A DNA stretch of 64,000 bases from Aquabacterium lacunae (GCF_004310865.1 NZ_SIXI01000001.1:434001-498000); one strand, 5' to 3'. Shown: positions 42,913 through 51,523, counted from the stretch's first letter. Notes: a model not told the origin generated them from the sequence alone. Numbers and translations are program-made.

Positions 42913-43689
42913 TTACTTCAATGAACCGAAAGGGTTGGTGGCTTTGGTGCCGCCCCCCACCAGGGCCCCGCCAGTGGCAGGTGCCTTCACGGGCAGGCGT
43001 GCGCCGCCCACAGCAGGGTTGCCGAGACTGGCGGCGGCCGGGCCAGCGCCTTGTGCGCCGGACGGACCTGCAGACGTGGCATTGGCGGTGGCCGACGGCA
43101 TGCGAGGGGCTGCGGTGCGGCTGTTGCGTGCGGGAACCGAGCGGGTTTCTGGCTTGGCGGGGCCTGCTGCAGGGGCTTCAACGAGGATGGGCTCGCCAAG
43201 GGCTTCGCGGATCAGACGGGCCACACTTTCGGCTTCGGCGCGCGCGGAGCCGTTGACTTCGTTGACCTTGCGCAGTTGATCGAGGGCTTCGGCACTGACA
43301 CGCAAACCGCTGACGGCCAGGATGCTCTTGGCCGTGAGATCGGCCGCATCGCGCTGCAAGGCTTCCTGGGCCGCCTGGATGGCCTGCCCGTACTGGCGGC
43401 CTTCAAAATGAATCTGGGCGCGGCGCAGCCACGGCATCTTGCTGGTGGGCTCCAGCCGTGCAGCGTCGTCGAGGAGGTCGAGTGCGCGCTCTGTGCGACC
43501 TTCCTTGTGGGCCTTGTCGACCGCCGCCATGGTGGACGCGATGCGATCGGGCACCACCTGCCCGGCCACGGTCACGGGCTCGGCCTGAGTGGCCGTTCCA
43601 TGTGGGGCTGTGGCACACCCCGCCATCACACACACCAAACCAGCGGCCATGCTCGCGCGCACGGCACGTTGAACGAACGTCAACTGCAC
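42913..43689 (-). CDS. T6SS-associated TPR lipoprotein
   Basis: A 258-residue predicted lipoprotein, the first gene of the minus-strand T6SS unit. The lipobox VMAGC lies near residue 24. Residues about 50-155 look like two to three tetratricopeptide repeats (RALDLLDDAARLEPTSKMPWLR, given here as RALDLLDDAARLEP; and QAIQAAQEALQRDAADL). The C-terminal 90 residues are Ala/Pro/Gly rich. GTG 43689 is chosen because AGGGAGAT lies at ideal spacing before it; the frame extends to 43725 without such a site. It may assist assembly at the outer membrane or cell wall. I cannot match it to a standard Tss or Tag protein. Confidence 0.78.
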   Translation of the reverse strand: MQLTFVQRAVRASMAAGLVCVMAGCATAPHGTATQAEPVTVAGQVVPDRIASTMAAVDKAHKEGRTERALDLLDDAARLEPTSKMPWLRRAQIHFEGRQYGQAIQAAQEALQRDAADLTAKSILAVSGLRVSAEALDQLRKVNEVNGSARAEAESVARLIREALGEPILVEAPAAGPAKPETRSVPARNSRTAAPRMPSATANATSAGPSGAQGAGPAAASLGNPAVGGARLPVKAPATGGALVGGGTKATNPFGSLK

Positions 43690-43935
43690 GTCATCTCCCT
43701 GAATGGACTCTTGAATTTCCGACACACGGACCGTGCCGGACAGCGCGCATTACAGCGGAAATCACACCCACACACCCCCCCCCACAAGGGGGCCGGTTAC
43801 AGACTATTGCACCCGGTTGCAAATCCCCCTCCCCGGAGGGGGCTGCCCCCCGATTTGTCCCACCAAAGGGGTCCTTACACTACGCGCCGCGGGCATGCAC
43901 AGACCCGCTGCAACACGAAGTCAGGGAAGCCACAC
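43690..43935. promoter_or_regulatory. Divergent T6SS control region with C9 tract
   Basis: The 246-base gap between the two divergent T6SS units must hold both promoters. A run of nine C (43775-43783) is followed by a GGGGG stretch that can pair with it. TTGTCC (43855-43860) and TACACT (43876-43881) could drive tssJ, but with only 15 bases between them. A TTGCA repeat is seen at 43807-43821. I found no sigma54-type GG-N10-GC element with conserved flanks. Confidence 0.4.
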
Positions 43936-44562
43936 ATGGGCCGAGGGTCTGTTTCATTGCTGCTGCGTGCCGGGCTGATGAGTGCCCTGCTGGCACTGCT
44001 GACGGGGTGCGCCTCGTCCACCAAGGAAATCCTGATGGAGGGCCTGAGCGCCGCCAAGGACACGGCCCTGGAAAGGGTCGGCCTCAAGAAGGCCGAGCTG
44101 CCCGAATCGGCCAAGCCCGAACGCACGATCGCCTGGACTTTGCAAGCCGACGAGCAGCTCAACCGGGGCCGCGCAGGCCCGGCGCTGTCGGTGGTGACGC
44201 GGCTGTACAAGCTGCGCAGCCCCGATGCCCTGCTGAAGGCGCCGATGGAAACCTTCGGCAATCCGGCGCTGGAACGGGCGCGACTGGGCGATGACCTGAT
44301 CGAGGTTCGCGAGATCCCCCTGCTGCCTGGCCAGGTGGTGAACTTCAAGGAAAAGACCCACCGCGACGTGCGGCATGTGGCGGTGGTGGCCCTGTTCCAC
44401 AGCCCGGCCGTCGGTCGATGGCGTTATGCCTTTGCCACCGAGGACGTTGAGCGCACCGGCATTGCCCTGGGGGCACATGCCTGCTCTTTGACTGTCGGCC
44501 AGGGGCGTCCGGTCGAAGCCACCGACGTGCCACACGACCTGCCAGAGACCAGCTGCCCCTGA
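43936..44562 (+). CDS. tssJ: T6SS outer-membrane lipoprotein TssJ
   Basis: A 208-residue lipoprotein with a lipobox (LLTGC, Cys near residue 23). The mature part has the TssJ beta-sandwich features: IAWTLQADEQLNRGRAG near 60-76, VVTRLYKLRSPDALLKAPM, and LLPGQVVNFKEKTHRDVRHV followed by ALFHSPA. TssJ anchors the TssL-TssM membrane complex to the outer membrane. It is the first gene of the plus-strand unit tssJ-tssK-tssL. tssM, which TssJ normally contacts, is not in the window. Confidence 0.92.
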   Translation: MGRGSVSLLLRAGLMSALLALLTGCASSTKEILMEGLSAAKDTALERVGLKKAELPESAKPERTIAWTLQADEQLNRGRAGPALSVVTRLYKLRSPDALLKAPMETFGNPALERARLGDDLIEVREIPLLPGQVVNFKEKTHRDVRHVAVVALFHSPAVGRWRYAFATEDVERTGIALGAHACSLTVGQGRPVEATDVPHDLPETSCP

Positions 44563-44600
44563 CCGAAGCCCGGCTGACCAGAACACTCCCGATACACACC

Positions 44601-45956
44601 GTGACACCCTCTCCGAAGATTCTCTGGGGCGAAGGCCTGTTCCTGCGTCCGCAGCACTTTCAGCAGCAAGACCGCTACCACGAGTGGCGCCTGGCCCAGA
44701 TGGCACAGGCCTTGCACCCACAGGCCTGGGGTCTGCAGGGCATGCAGGTCGATGCCGACGCCTTGGGCAGCGGCGTTTTGCGTCTGACCTCGCTGGCCCT
44801 GATCTCGCCCGATGGGGAGGTGGTGCGTGCACCGGATATCGACGAGCTGCCGCCCCCCTTGCAACTGCACACCTTGCCCGACACACCGGGCGGCGGCGAA
44901 TGGGTGTTCCACCTGGCCATGGCACCTCTGCGCGAGGCGGGCGGCAACGCGGCCGCCAGCCCGCAAGAGGCCGACACGGCCCTGCGGTATTACCACCGCC
45001 ACAGCGAAGTGCCCGACATCTACACACAGGCTGTTCCGGCCGAAGTGGTGACGCTGGGCCGCTCCTTGCGCGTGCTGGGCCCTGACGAACCTCGCGCCCA
45101 CCTGATCACCCTGCCTTTGCTGGCCCTGCGGCGCACCGCCACCGGAGGCTTCGAACGTGTCGAGCGTTTCATGCCGCCCAGCCTGTCGCTGCAGGCCTGC
45201 CCGCCCTTGCTGATGCTGTTGCGCCGTCTGATGGACGTGCTGCAGGCCAAGGTCGATGCGCTGTACGGCATGCACCGCGAGCCCAGCAAGAACATCATCG
45301 AGTTCCGCTCAGGTGATGTGGCTTCGTTCTGGTTGCTGCACACGGCCAGTGCCGGTTTTGCACGCCTGACCCACCTGCTGCGTCAGCCCGGGTACCACCC
45401 CGAGCGCCTGTTCGAGTCGCTGCTGGAGCTGGCCGGCGCGCTGATGACCTTCTCGCGAGGCTTCACGCTGGCCGACCTGCCCACCTACGACCACCTCCAC
45501 CCGGGGCCGGCCTTTGCCCAGCTGGACCACATCATCCGCGAGCTGCTGGACACCGTCATCTCCACGCGCTATTTCGCCATCCACCTGCAGGAACAGGTGC
45601 CCTCGTTCCACCAGGGCCGCCTCGATTCCGAGCAGGTGCATGCCCAGACCCAGCTGTACCTGGGCGTGAGCGCGGCCATGGCGCCGATGGAGCTGGTCGA
45701 GACCGTGCCCATGCGCTTCAAGGTGGGCGCGCCGGATGATGTGGACAAGCTGGTGCTGTCGGCCATGCCGGGCGTGCGGCTGGTGCACGCGCCGCAGGTG
45801 CCTGCGGCCGTGCCCGTGCGCCCAGGGGCCTACTACTTCACGCTGGAAGCCCGTGGCCCTTTGTACGAGCGCATGCTGCAGGCCCAGTCGGTCACGGTGT
45901 ACGTGCCCGCGGGTGTGCAGGACCTCAAGCTTGAACTGATCGCCGTGAACGCCTGA
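44601..45956 (+). CDS. tssK: T6SS baseplate protein TssK
   Basis: A 451-residue TssK (VasE/ImpJ), which links the baseplate to the membrane complex. The N-terminal KILWGEGLFLRPQHFQQQD (residues 6-24) and the CPPLLMLLRRLMDVLQAK / FWLLHTASAGFARLTHLL region are characteristic. The C-terminal KVGAPDDVDKLVLSAMPGV segment is also typical. The start is GTG 44601, 38 bases after the tssJ stop, and no ATG lies near. Confidence 0.95.
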   Translation: MTPSPKILWGEGLFLRPQHFQQQDRYHEWRLAQMAQALHPQAWGLQGMQVDADALGSGVLRLTSLALISPDGEVVRAPDIDELPPPLQLHTLPDTPGGGEWVFHLAMAPLREAGGNAAASPQEADTALRYYHRHSEVPDIYTQAVPAEVVTLGRSLRVLGPDEPRAHLITLPLLALRRTATGGFERVERFMPPSLSLQACPPLLMLLRRLMDVLQAKVDALYGMHREPSKNIIEFRSGDVASFWLLHTASAGFARLTHLLRQPGYHPERLFESLLELAGALMTFSRGFTLADLPTYDHLHPGPAFAQLDHIIRELLDTVISTRYFAIHLQEQVPSFHQGRLDSEQVHAQTQLYLGVSAAMAPMELVETVPMRFKVGAPDDVDKLVLSAMPGVRLVHAPQVPAAVPVRPGAYYFTLEARGPLYERMLQAQSVTVYVPAGVQDLKLELIAVNA

Positions 45957-45990
45957 GCCCACACCTCGACACGCCGCAGGAGACCTGACC

Positions 45991-46791
45991 ATGAGCGCCC
46001 AATTGCAGACTGTTTCGCCGCCGGCCGGCGCCCACCCTCTCGCCCATGCCGCAGCTGCCCCCAGCCTGCTGACCGAACCCGCAGCACGCACACCCAGCCT
46101 GCTCGACCTGATGTACGACGGCTTCTACCTGCTGTTCCTGCTCAAGGGCAAGAACGCACCGCAGGATGCCGACACCTTCCGCGACCGCATCAAGCAGTTC
46201 CTGACGCAGTTCGAGCGTCAGGCCACGCGGGTGAATGCGGCGGTCGACGACATCCACCTGTGCAAGTGGGCCTTCTGTGCCACGGTGGACGAAGCCATCT
46301 TGATGTCAGGCTTCAAGGCCCGCGACGCGTGGCTTCGCCAGCCGCTGCAGTTGCAGTTTTTCGGCGAACAACTGGCCGGCGAACAGTTCTTCGAACGGCT
46401 GGAAGAATTGCGTCGCCAGGGCAGCAGCCGGGTGCAGGCGCTCGAGGTGTTCCACATGTGCCTGCTGCTGGGGTTCCAGGGCAAGTACATCCTGGAAGGC
46501 TCGGAAAAGCTGAACTACCTGGTGGCCCGCGTGGGCGACGAGATCGCCCACCACAAGGGCAAGCGTCAGGGCTTTGCCCCGCACTGGGCCGCCCCTGACC
46601 GCGTGGTGCACCAGCTCAAGCACGAAGCACCGCTGTGGGCCGTGCTGTCGGTGCTGGCGCTGACCGCTGTGCTGGTGTTCACCGGCATGCGCTGGCACCT
46701 GGGCTCGCACACCCGCCAGGGTCTGGCGGCCTTCCAGAACGTGGTGCAGCTGGCGCCTCAGGTGGCCCACGTGACCATCACACTGCCCTGA
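45991..46791 (+). CDS. tssL: T6SS membrane protein TssL (DotU type, short form)
   Basis: A 266-residue DotU/TssL inner-membrane protein. The cytoplasmic domain covers residues about 35-205 with DIHLCKWAFCATVDEAILMS and VFHMCLLLGFQGKY, and one C-terminal transmembrane segment (LWAVLSVLALTAVLVFTGM, near residue 215) follows. There is no OmpA-like peptidoglycan-binding domain, so another protein must anchor the complex to the cell wall. In most clusters tssM comes next, but here the convergent rarA gene begins 18 bases later. Confidence 0.94.
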   Translation: MSAQLQTVSPPAGAHPLAHAAAAPSLLTEPAARTPSLLDLMYDGFYLLFLLKGKNAPQDADTFRDRIKQFLTQFERQATRVNAAVDDIHLCKWAFCATVDEAILMSGFKARDAWLRQPLQLQFFGEQLAGEQFFERLEELRRQGSSRVQALEVFHMCLLLGFQGKYILEGSEKLNYLVARVGDEIAHHKGKRQGFAPHWAAPDRVVHQLKHEAPLWAVLSVLALTAVLVFTGMRWHLGSHTRQGLAAFQNVVQLAPQVAHVTITLP

Positions 46792-46809
46792 ACTGACAGA
46801 CCACGCGCT

Positions 46810-48165
46810 TCACGCACCACCCTGGGCCTCGTCGTCGAGCTTGCGCAGGAAGGCCAGTTTGTCGGCAATCTTGACCTCCAGGCCGCGGGGCACAGGCTGG
46901 TACCAGCCGGGCGCCTCGATGCCCTCAGGCAGGTAGGTCTCGCCGGCCGCATAGGCGTGGGGCTCGTCGTGGGCATAGCGGTAGGCATGCCCATGGCCGA
47001 GTTCCTTCATGAGCTTGGTGGGTGCGTTGCGCAGGTGCACGGGCACCTCGCGGCTGCGGTCCTGCTTCACGAAGGCACGCGCCTGGTTGTAGGCGTTGTA
47101 GCCCGCATTGCTCTTGGGAGCCACGGCCAGGTAGATCACGGCCTGGGCCAGGGCCAGCTCGCCCTCCGGGCTGCCAAGGCGCTCGAAGGTGGTGGCTGCG
47201 TCGTTGGCGATCTGCATGGCGCGCGGGTCGGCCAAGCCAATGTCTTCCCACGCCATGCGCACGATGCGGCGCGACAGGTACTTGGCGTCGGCGCCACCGT
47301 CGAGCATGCGGCACAGCCAGTACAGCGCGCCGTCGGGGTTCGAGCCACGCACCGACTTGTGCAGCGCCGAGATCTGGTCGTAAAAGTGGTCACCGCCCTT
47401 GTCGAAGCGACGGGCGTTCAGGCTGGTCGCCTGGGCCACGAACTCGGCCGTGATGTGCGTGAGTCCTGCCGCACCCGCCGCCGTGCTGCACTGTTCCAGC
47501 AGGTTCAGGAATCGGCGCGCATCGCCATCGGCATGGCCGATCAGCGTGTCGGCAGCGGCCTCGTCGAACTGCAGGTGCGGCAAGGCCCGCGCCTGGGCAC
47601 GCTGCAGCAACTGGCGCAGTTCGGCATCGGTCAGCGACTTCAGCACGTACACCTGGGCGCGCGACAGCAAGGCCGAGTTCACCTCGAACGACGGGTTCTC
47701 GGTGGTGGCGCCGATGAAGGTGAACAGGCCCGATTCGACATGGGGCAGCAAGGCGTCCTGCTGGGCCTTGTTGAACCGGTGGATTTCATCGACGAACAGG
47801 ATGGTGGCCTTGCCCTGGGCCTGCAGCACCTGCGCCTGCTCCATGGCCGCCCGGATGTCCTTGACACCCGAGAACACCGCGGACAGTGCGATGAATTCGC
47901 AACCGAAGGCCCGCGCAGTCAGGCGCGACAGCGTGGTCTTGCCCACCCCCGGCGGGCCCCAGAAGATCATCGAGTGCGGCTTGCCGCTCTGAAAGGCCAG
48001 GCGCAGGGGCTTGCCTTCGCCCAGCAGGTGGGTCTGCCCGACCACATCGTCGAGCGAGGCAGGCCGCAGCAGTTCGGCCAGCGGGGCCGAGGGCGACACG
48101 CGCGGGGCGTGCACCGCCGCGCGAGGCTCGGGCGCCTCGTCCATGGGCAACAGGCTTTCTTGCAT
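46810..48165 (-). CDS. rarA: Replication-associated recombination protein A (AAA+ ATPase)
   Basis: A 451-residue RarA/MgsA, a clamp-loader-like AAA+ ATPase acting at stalled replication forks. Walker A is GPPGVGKTT (70-78), Walker B FVDEIHRF (124-131), sensor 1 GATTENPSFEVN near 153-164. The C-terminal MgsA domain contains GSNPDGALYWLCRMLDGG and AWEDIGLADPRA. In betaproteobacteria rarA is usually next to lolA and ftsK; here the DEAD-box helicase gene lies between rarA and lolA. ATG 48165. Confidence 0.96.
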   Translation of the reverse strand: MQESLLPMDEAPEPRAAVHAPRVSPSAPLAELLRPASLDDVVGQTHLLGEGKPLRLAFQSGKPHSMIFWGPPGVGKTTLSRLTARAFGCEFIALSAVFSGVKDIRAAMEQAQVLQAQGKATILFVDEIHRFNKAQQDALLPHVESGLFTFIGATTENPSFEVNSALLSRAQVYVLKSLTDAELRQLLQRAQARALPHLQFDEAAADTLIGHADGDARRFLNLLEQCSTAAGAAGLTHITAEFVAQATSLNARRFDKGGDHFYDQISALHKSVRGSNPDGALYWLCRMLDGGADAKYLSRRIVRMAWEDIGLADPRAMQIANDAATTFERLGSPEGELALAQAVIYLAVAPKSNAGYNAYNQARAFVKQDRSREVPVHLRNAPTKLMKELGHGHAYRYAHDEPHAYAAGETYLPEGIEAPGWYQPVPRGLEVKIADKLAFLRKLDDEAQGGA

Positions 48166-48686
48166 GGCGACATTGTCTCAGCAGTGCCTCGCCAGGTGGC
48201 ATGCTCGCCCCCCACGGCCCCCAGCGAACCGGTGGATGACGCGGGCCCTCACCCCCGCCCTGAACGCGGGATTGGACAAATTGCGTGAAAACCCCCACAA
48301 TGGCGAATTCGCTCATCCACGCTGGCATGCCAGCAGTGCCCGCCACAGTGATGCTGTGGCAGGCGAAGGTGGCGAATCCAAGTTCATCGACTCTGACCTC
48401 TTTCAAGCCGGATGACGGCGCGCAGGCAAGCCCTGTGCTGGCCTTCATCACATACGTGACTTGAGTTCCGGTTGGCGGCGATGCCGTCGCTTCGACCGAC
48501 TCAACGTGACCTCGGTGCACCGTCCATGTCCATGGACTGCACCCTCACGCAGTCCGGACACGTACCCAGCGACTTCACCTTGGGCCTGTGCCAACGCTGA
48601 TGCGGCACCGGCCTCTCGGGCTTTGCCTGCCGGGTCGGAACCCGTGGCGGGCGGGCACCGTGTTCTCTGCATCGGCTTGAAAGCAC
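48166..48686. other. 521-base divergent intergenic region
   Basis: This gap between rarA and the helicase gene holds no convincing reading frame. It contains a candidate helicase promoter (48272-48301) and a GCCACAG/CTGTGGC inverted repeat near 48335-48355. About 375 bases of possible 5' untranslated leader follow the promoter; I see no known riboswitch in it. Confidence 0.5.
48272..48301 (+). promoter_or_regulatory. Candidate sigma70 promoter of the RNA helicase gene
   Basis: TTGGAC (48272-48277) and CACAAT (48296-48301) are 18 bases apart. If used, the helicase message would have a leader of about 380 bases, long enough for post-transcriptional control such as that seen in cold-responsive helicase genes. 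Confidence 0.4.
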
Positions 48687-50771
48687 ATGATGTCCAAGAA
48701 TTTCAAGAACGCCGAACAGTCGGCTTCCAAGATCGACGCCCTGGCCCGCCAACTGGTCGAACTCGACGACGAAACCGGCCTGCCCCTGCAGGCAGAGGCT
48801 GAAGTCGATGCCGAAGAAACCGCTGAGGCGGCTGACACGAACGCCTTTGCCGCACTGGGCCTGAGCCCGTCGCTGCTGCGTGGCCTGCAGGATTCGGGCT
48901 ACACCCAGCCCACCGACGTGCAAGTGCGCGCCATTCCCGCCGCCATGGCCGGCCGCGACCTGCGCGTGGCCTCCAGCACCGGCTCGGGCAAGACCGCTGC
49001 CTTCATGCTGCCGGCCCTGCAGCGCATCGTGGCCGCTCGTGGCGACAACAACAAGCGCCGCGAAAAGGGCAAGGTGGCTGGCCCGCGCGTGCTGGTGCTG
49101 GCCCCCACCCGTGAACTGGCCATGCAAGTGGCCAAGGCTGCTGACACCTACGGCCGCCACCTGCAAGGTCTGCGCGTGGCCACCGTGGTCGGTGGCGTGC
49201 CTTACGGCTACCAGCTCAAGGCCTTGAAGGGCCCGCTGGACGTGCTGATCGCCACCCCTGGTCGCCTGCTGGACCACCTGGGCACCGGCGCTGCCGTGCT
49301 GAGCAACCTGGAAGTGCTGGTGCTGGACGAAGCCGACCGCATGCTGGACATGGGCTTCATCGACGACATCGAAGCCATTGCGGCCGCCACGCCTGAAAAC
49401 CGCCAGACCCTGATGTTCAGCGCCACCTTCGCGGGCCACGTGGGCCGACTGGCCGAACAGCTGACGCACGAAGCCGAACTGATCGAAGTGGCCTCGCACA
49501 CCGACAGCCACGACAACATCGAACAGCGCCTGCACCTGGCCGATTCGCTGAGCCACAAGAACGACCTGCTGGACCACATCCTGACCGACCGCGCCGTCGA
49601 CCAGGCCGTGGTGTTCACCAGCACCCAGCGTGACGCCGACGTGCTGGCCATTCGCCTGGCCGACATGGGCCACGCCGTGGCCGCCCTGCACGGTGGCATG
49701 CCCCAGGGCCGCCGCAACCGCGTGCTGCAGGCCATGCGCCATGGCCAGCTGCGCGTGCTGGTGGCCACCGACGTGGCCGCTCGCGGCATCGACGTGCCCA
49801 CCATCACCCACGTGATCAACTACGGCATGCCCATGAAGGCCGAAGACTACGTGCACCGCATTGGCCGCACCGGCCGTGCCGGTCGCTCGGGCCTGGCCCT
49901 GACCCTGGCCGAGCGCCGTGACGTGCCCATGGTGCGCCGCATCGAGCGCTTCACCACCCAGCGCATTCCCGAGTCGGTGATCGAGGGCCTAGAGCCCAAG
50001 ATGAAGATGCAAGCCGAGCGCCCTGCCCGTGGCGGCAAGCCGGCCCCGGGCCAGCGCGGCCGTGGTGACGACCGCCGTGGTGGTTTCGGCGGTGGCTTCG
50101 GTGGCCGTGAACAGCGTTTCGCTGACCGCGGCGAGCGTGGTGATTTCGGTGGCGACCGTGGCCAGGGTGGCTTCGACCGCCGCGCCGACCTGCGCCCTTC
50201 GTTCGACCCCCGCAAGGACGACGCCCGCTTCCGCCCGGCTGAAGCGCACGACGACGCAGCGCCCCAGCGCCCGGCTTTCCGTGACGACCGCCACCCGGAC
50301 ACCCGTGGCGAGTTCCGCCCGGACCGCCGTCACGAAGGCCGTGCCGACCGCGGTGACCGCCCCTTCGGTGACAAGCCTTTCGGTGAAAAGCGCTTTGGCG
50401 ACAAGCCGTTTGGCGAGCGCAAGTTCGGTGACAAGCCCTTTGGCGAGAAAAAGTTCGGCGACCGCGACCGCAGCTTCGGCGACAAGCCCTTCGGCGAAAA
50501 GCGCTTTGGCGAAAAGCGCTTTGGCGACAAGCCGTTTGGCGAGCGCAAGTTCGGTGACAAACCTTTCGGCGAGAAGAAGTTCGGCGACCGCGGCGGCTTC
50601 GAAGACAAGCGTGGCTTCGAGCCCCGTGGCGACAAGCCCCACGGCGGCAAGGGCGGCTTCGGTGGCAAGCCCTCGTTCGGTGGCAAGCCTGGCTTCGGCG
50701 GCAAGCCCTCGTTTGGCGGCAAGCCCAGCTTCGGTGGCAAGCGCCCCGGCTTCGGCAAGCGCGAAGGCTGA
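48687..50771 (+). CDS. DEAD-box RNA helicase (RhlE-like) with repetitive C-terminal tail
   Basis: A 694-residue ATP-dependent RNA helicase. The core (residues about 50-420) contains the Q motif, SSTGSGKTAAF (motif I), PTRELAMQ (Ia), VLDEADRMLDMGF (II), FSATF (III), VFTSTQRDADVLA, ATDVAARGIDVP (V) and HRIGRTGRAGR (VI). The remaining 240 residues form a disordered, basic, Gly/Phe-rich tail dominated by repeats such as FGDKPFGE and FGGKPSFGG. Tails of this kind bind RNA and may drive condensate formation. ATG 48687 is followed at once by a second ATG, 48690. RhlE is favoured over DeaD because no DbpA-like RNA-binding domain follows the core. A strong terminator follows. Confidence 0.9.
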   Translation: MMSKNFKNAEQSASKIDALARQLVELDDETGLPLQAEAEVDAEETAEAADTNAFAALGLSPSLLRGLQDSGYTQPTDVQVRAIPAAMAGRDLRVASSTGSGKTAAFMLPALQRIVAARGDNNKRREKGKVAGPRVLVLAPTRELAMQVAKAADTYGRHLQGLRVATVVGGVPYGYQLKALKGPLDVLIATPGRLLDHLGTGAAVLSNLEVLVLDEADRMLDMGFIDDIEAIAAATPENRQTLMFSATFAGHVGRLAEQLTHEAELIEVASHTDSHDNIEQRLHLADSLSHKNDLLDHILTDRAVDQAVVFTSTQRDADVLAIRLADMGHAVAALHGGMPQGRRNRVLQAMRHGQLRVLVATDVAARGIDVPTITHVINYGMPMKAEDYVHRIGRTGRAGRSGLALTLAERRDVPMVRRIERFTTQRIPESVIEGLEPKMKMQAERPARGGKPAPGQRGRGDDRRGGFGGGFGGREQRFADRGERGDFGGDRGQGGFDRRADLRPSFDPRKDDARFRPAEAHDDAAPQRPAFRDDRHPDTRGEFRPDRRHEGRADRGDRPFGDKPFGEKRFGDKPFGERKFGDKPFGEKKFGDRDRSFGDKPFGEKRFGEKRFGDKPFGERKFGDKPFGEKKFGDRGGFEDKRGFEPRGDKPHGGKGGFGGKPSFGGKPGFGGKPSFGGKPSFGGKRPGFGKREG
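50350..50760 (+). repeat. In-frame repeats in the helicase tail
   Basis: DNA coding for FGDKPFGERKFGDKPFGE is present twice (about 50398-50466 and 50521-50589), a near-perfect duplication with a 123-base (41-codon) period. It is itself built of shorter PFGE-K-FGD units. A second array of about five GGKPxFG units (15-18 bases each) covers 50650-50760. The arrays are in frame and could change length by recombination or slippage. Confidence 0.85.
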
Positions 50772-50782
50772 TCACTGAAAAG

Positions 50783-50807
50783 AAAAAGGCCCCTCGGGGC
50801 CTTTTTT
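50783..50807. terminator. Bidirectional terminator between the helicase gene and lolA
   Basis: AAAAAGGCCCC-TC-GGGGCCTTTTTT is a symmetrical GC stem flanked by A and T runs, so it can stop transcription from both sides. Confidence 0.93.
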
Positions 50808-50827
50808 CATGGCGTCTCGGCTGGCGC

Positions 50828-51523
50828 TCAGGGCTGCTGCAACACGTCGGCGCCCGGCGGCGGGGTGAAGGTGAAGCGCGACGGTGACAAGGTCACTTTC
50901 GTGTCGACTTTCTGGAAGTCCAGCCGCGACTTCTGACCGAAACTGTCCAGCAGTTCCAGGGCCACCAGTTGCCCCGCGGTGAAGCCCACCTTCACCGACT
51001 GGAATTGCCCGTCTTTGGCTTTGGGCAGGGCCTCCACCCATTCGATCTGCCCTGCGGAGGGGGCGGCCTTCAGGGTGAAGTCTTTTTCCAGGTTGCCGCC
51101 AGCCAGCAGGGCCGCCGGCGATGCGCCAACAGCCTGGCTCATGCCCCGCACCGTCACCTGGTTCAGGTCGGCGTCGTAGAGCCACACCTTCTGTCCATCG
51201 CCCACGATCAGCTGCTCGATGGGCTGCGTGTAGGCAAACCGGAAGCGGTTGGGGCGATCGAACTCCAGCGTGCCGGTCGATTTGCGGGCCTTCTTGCCAT
51301 CGGGCGAGGTGACGGTCTGCGTGAAACTGGCCTGCGCGCTCTTCACGTCTTTCACGAAGTTGCGCAAAGCCTGCACCGGGTCGGCCCAGGCCGCCGAGGC
51401 CATGCCCAGGCTGCACCACAGTGCGGCGCCCAGCACAGCGGTCTGGCGCCAACTCTGGGTCACTTGGCGGCCTGCGGCCTCAGGGGCCCCCTTGGCCTGG
51501 AGGGCCTTGTTCGTCACACTCAT
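50828..51523 (-). CDS. lolA: Outer-membrane lipoprotein carrier protein LolA
   Basis: A 231-residue periplasmic chaperone that carries lipoproteins from the inner membrane to LolB. The signal peptide is long (hydrophobic core GAALWCSLGMASAAWA, cleavage near residue 48). The mature part shows LRNFVKDVKSAQASFTQTV, GTLEFDRPNRFRFAYTQP, LIVGDGQKVWLYDADLNQVTV (given as DGQKVWLYDADLNQVTV) and LELLDSFGQKSRLDF. ATG 51523 is used; a GTG inside the leader would give a shorter, more usual signal peptide. The frame stays open far upstream to 52021, but that part runs antisense to the DUF748 gene. Conserved relation to ftsK and rarA. Confidence 0.93.
   Translation of the reverse strand: MSVTNKALQAKGAPEAAGRQVTQSWRQTAVLGAALWCSLGMASAAWADPVQALRNFVKDVKSAQASFTQTVTSPDGKKARKSTGTLEFDRPNRFRFAYTQPIEQLIVGDGQKVWLYDADLNQVTVRGMSQAVGASPAALLAGGNLEKDFTLKAAPSAGQIEWVEALPKAKDGQFQSVKVGFTAGQLVALELLDSFGQKSRLDFQKVDTKVTLSPSRFTFTPPPGADVLQQP

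Noticed and set aside
43690..43935. A sigma54 promoter for the T6SS units
   Set aside because: No GG and GC pair at the required spacing with conserved flanks was found on either strand.
50350..50760. Regular short repeats resembling a CRISPR array
   Set aside because: The repeats are in frame within the helicase gene, have no unique spacers, and no cas genes are near.
50772..51452. A 226-codon minus-strand frame over lolA
   Set aside because: It is out of frame with lolA, which has a full signal peptide and family motifs; this frame is a shadow.
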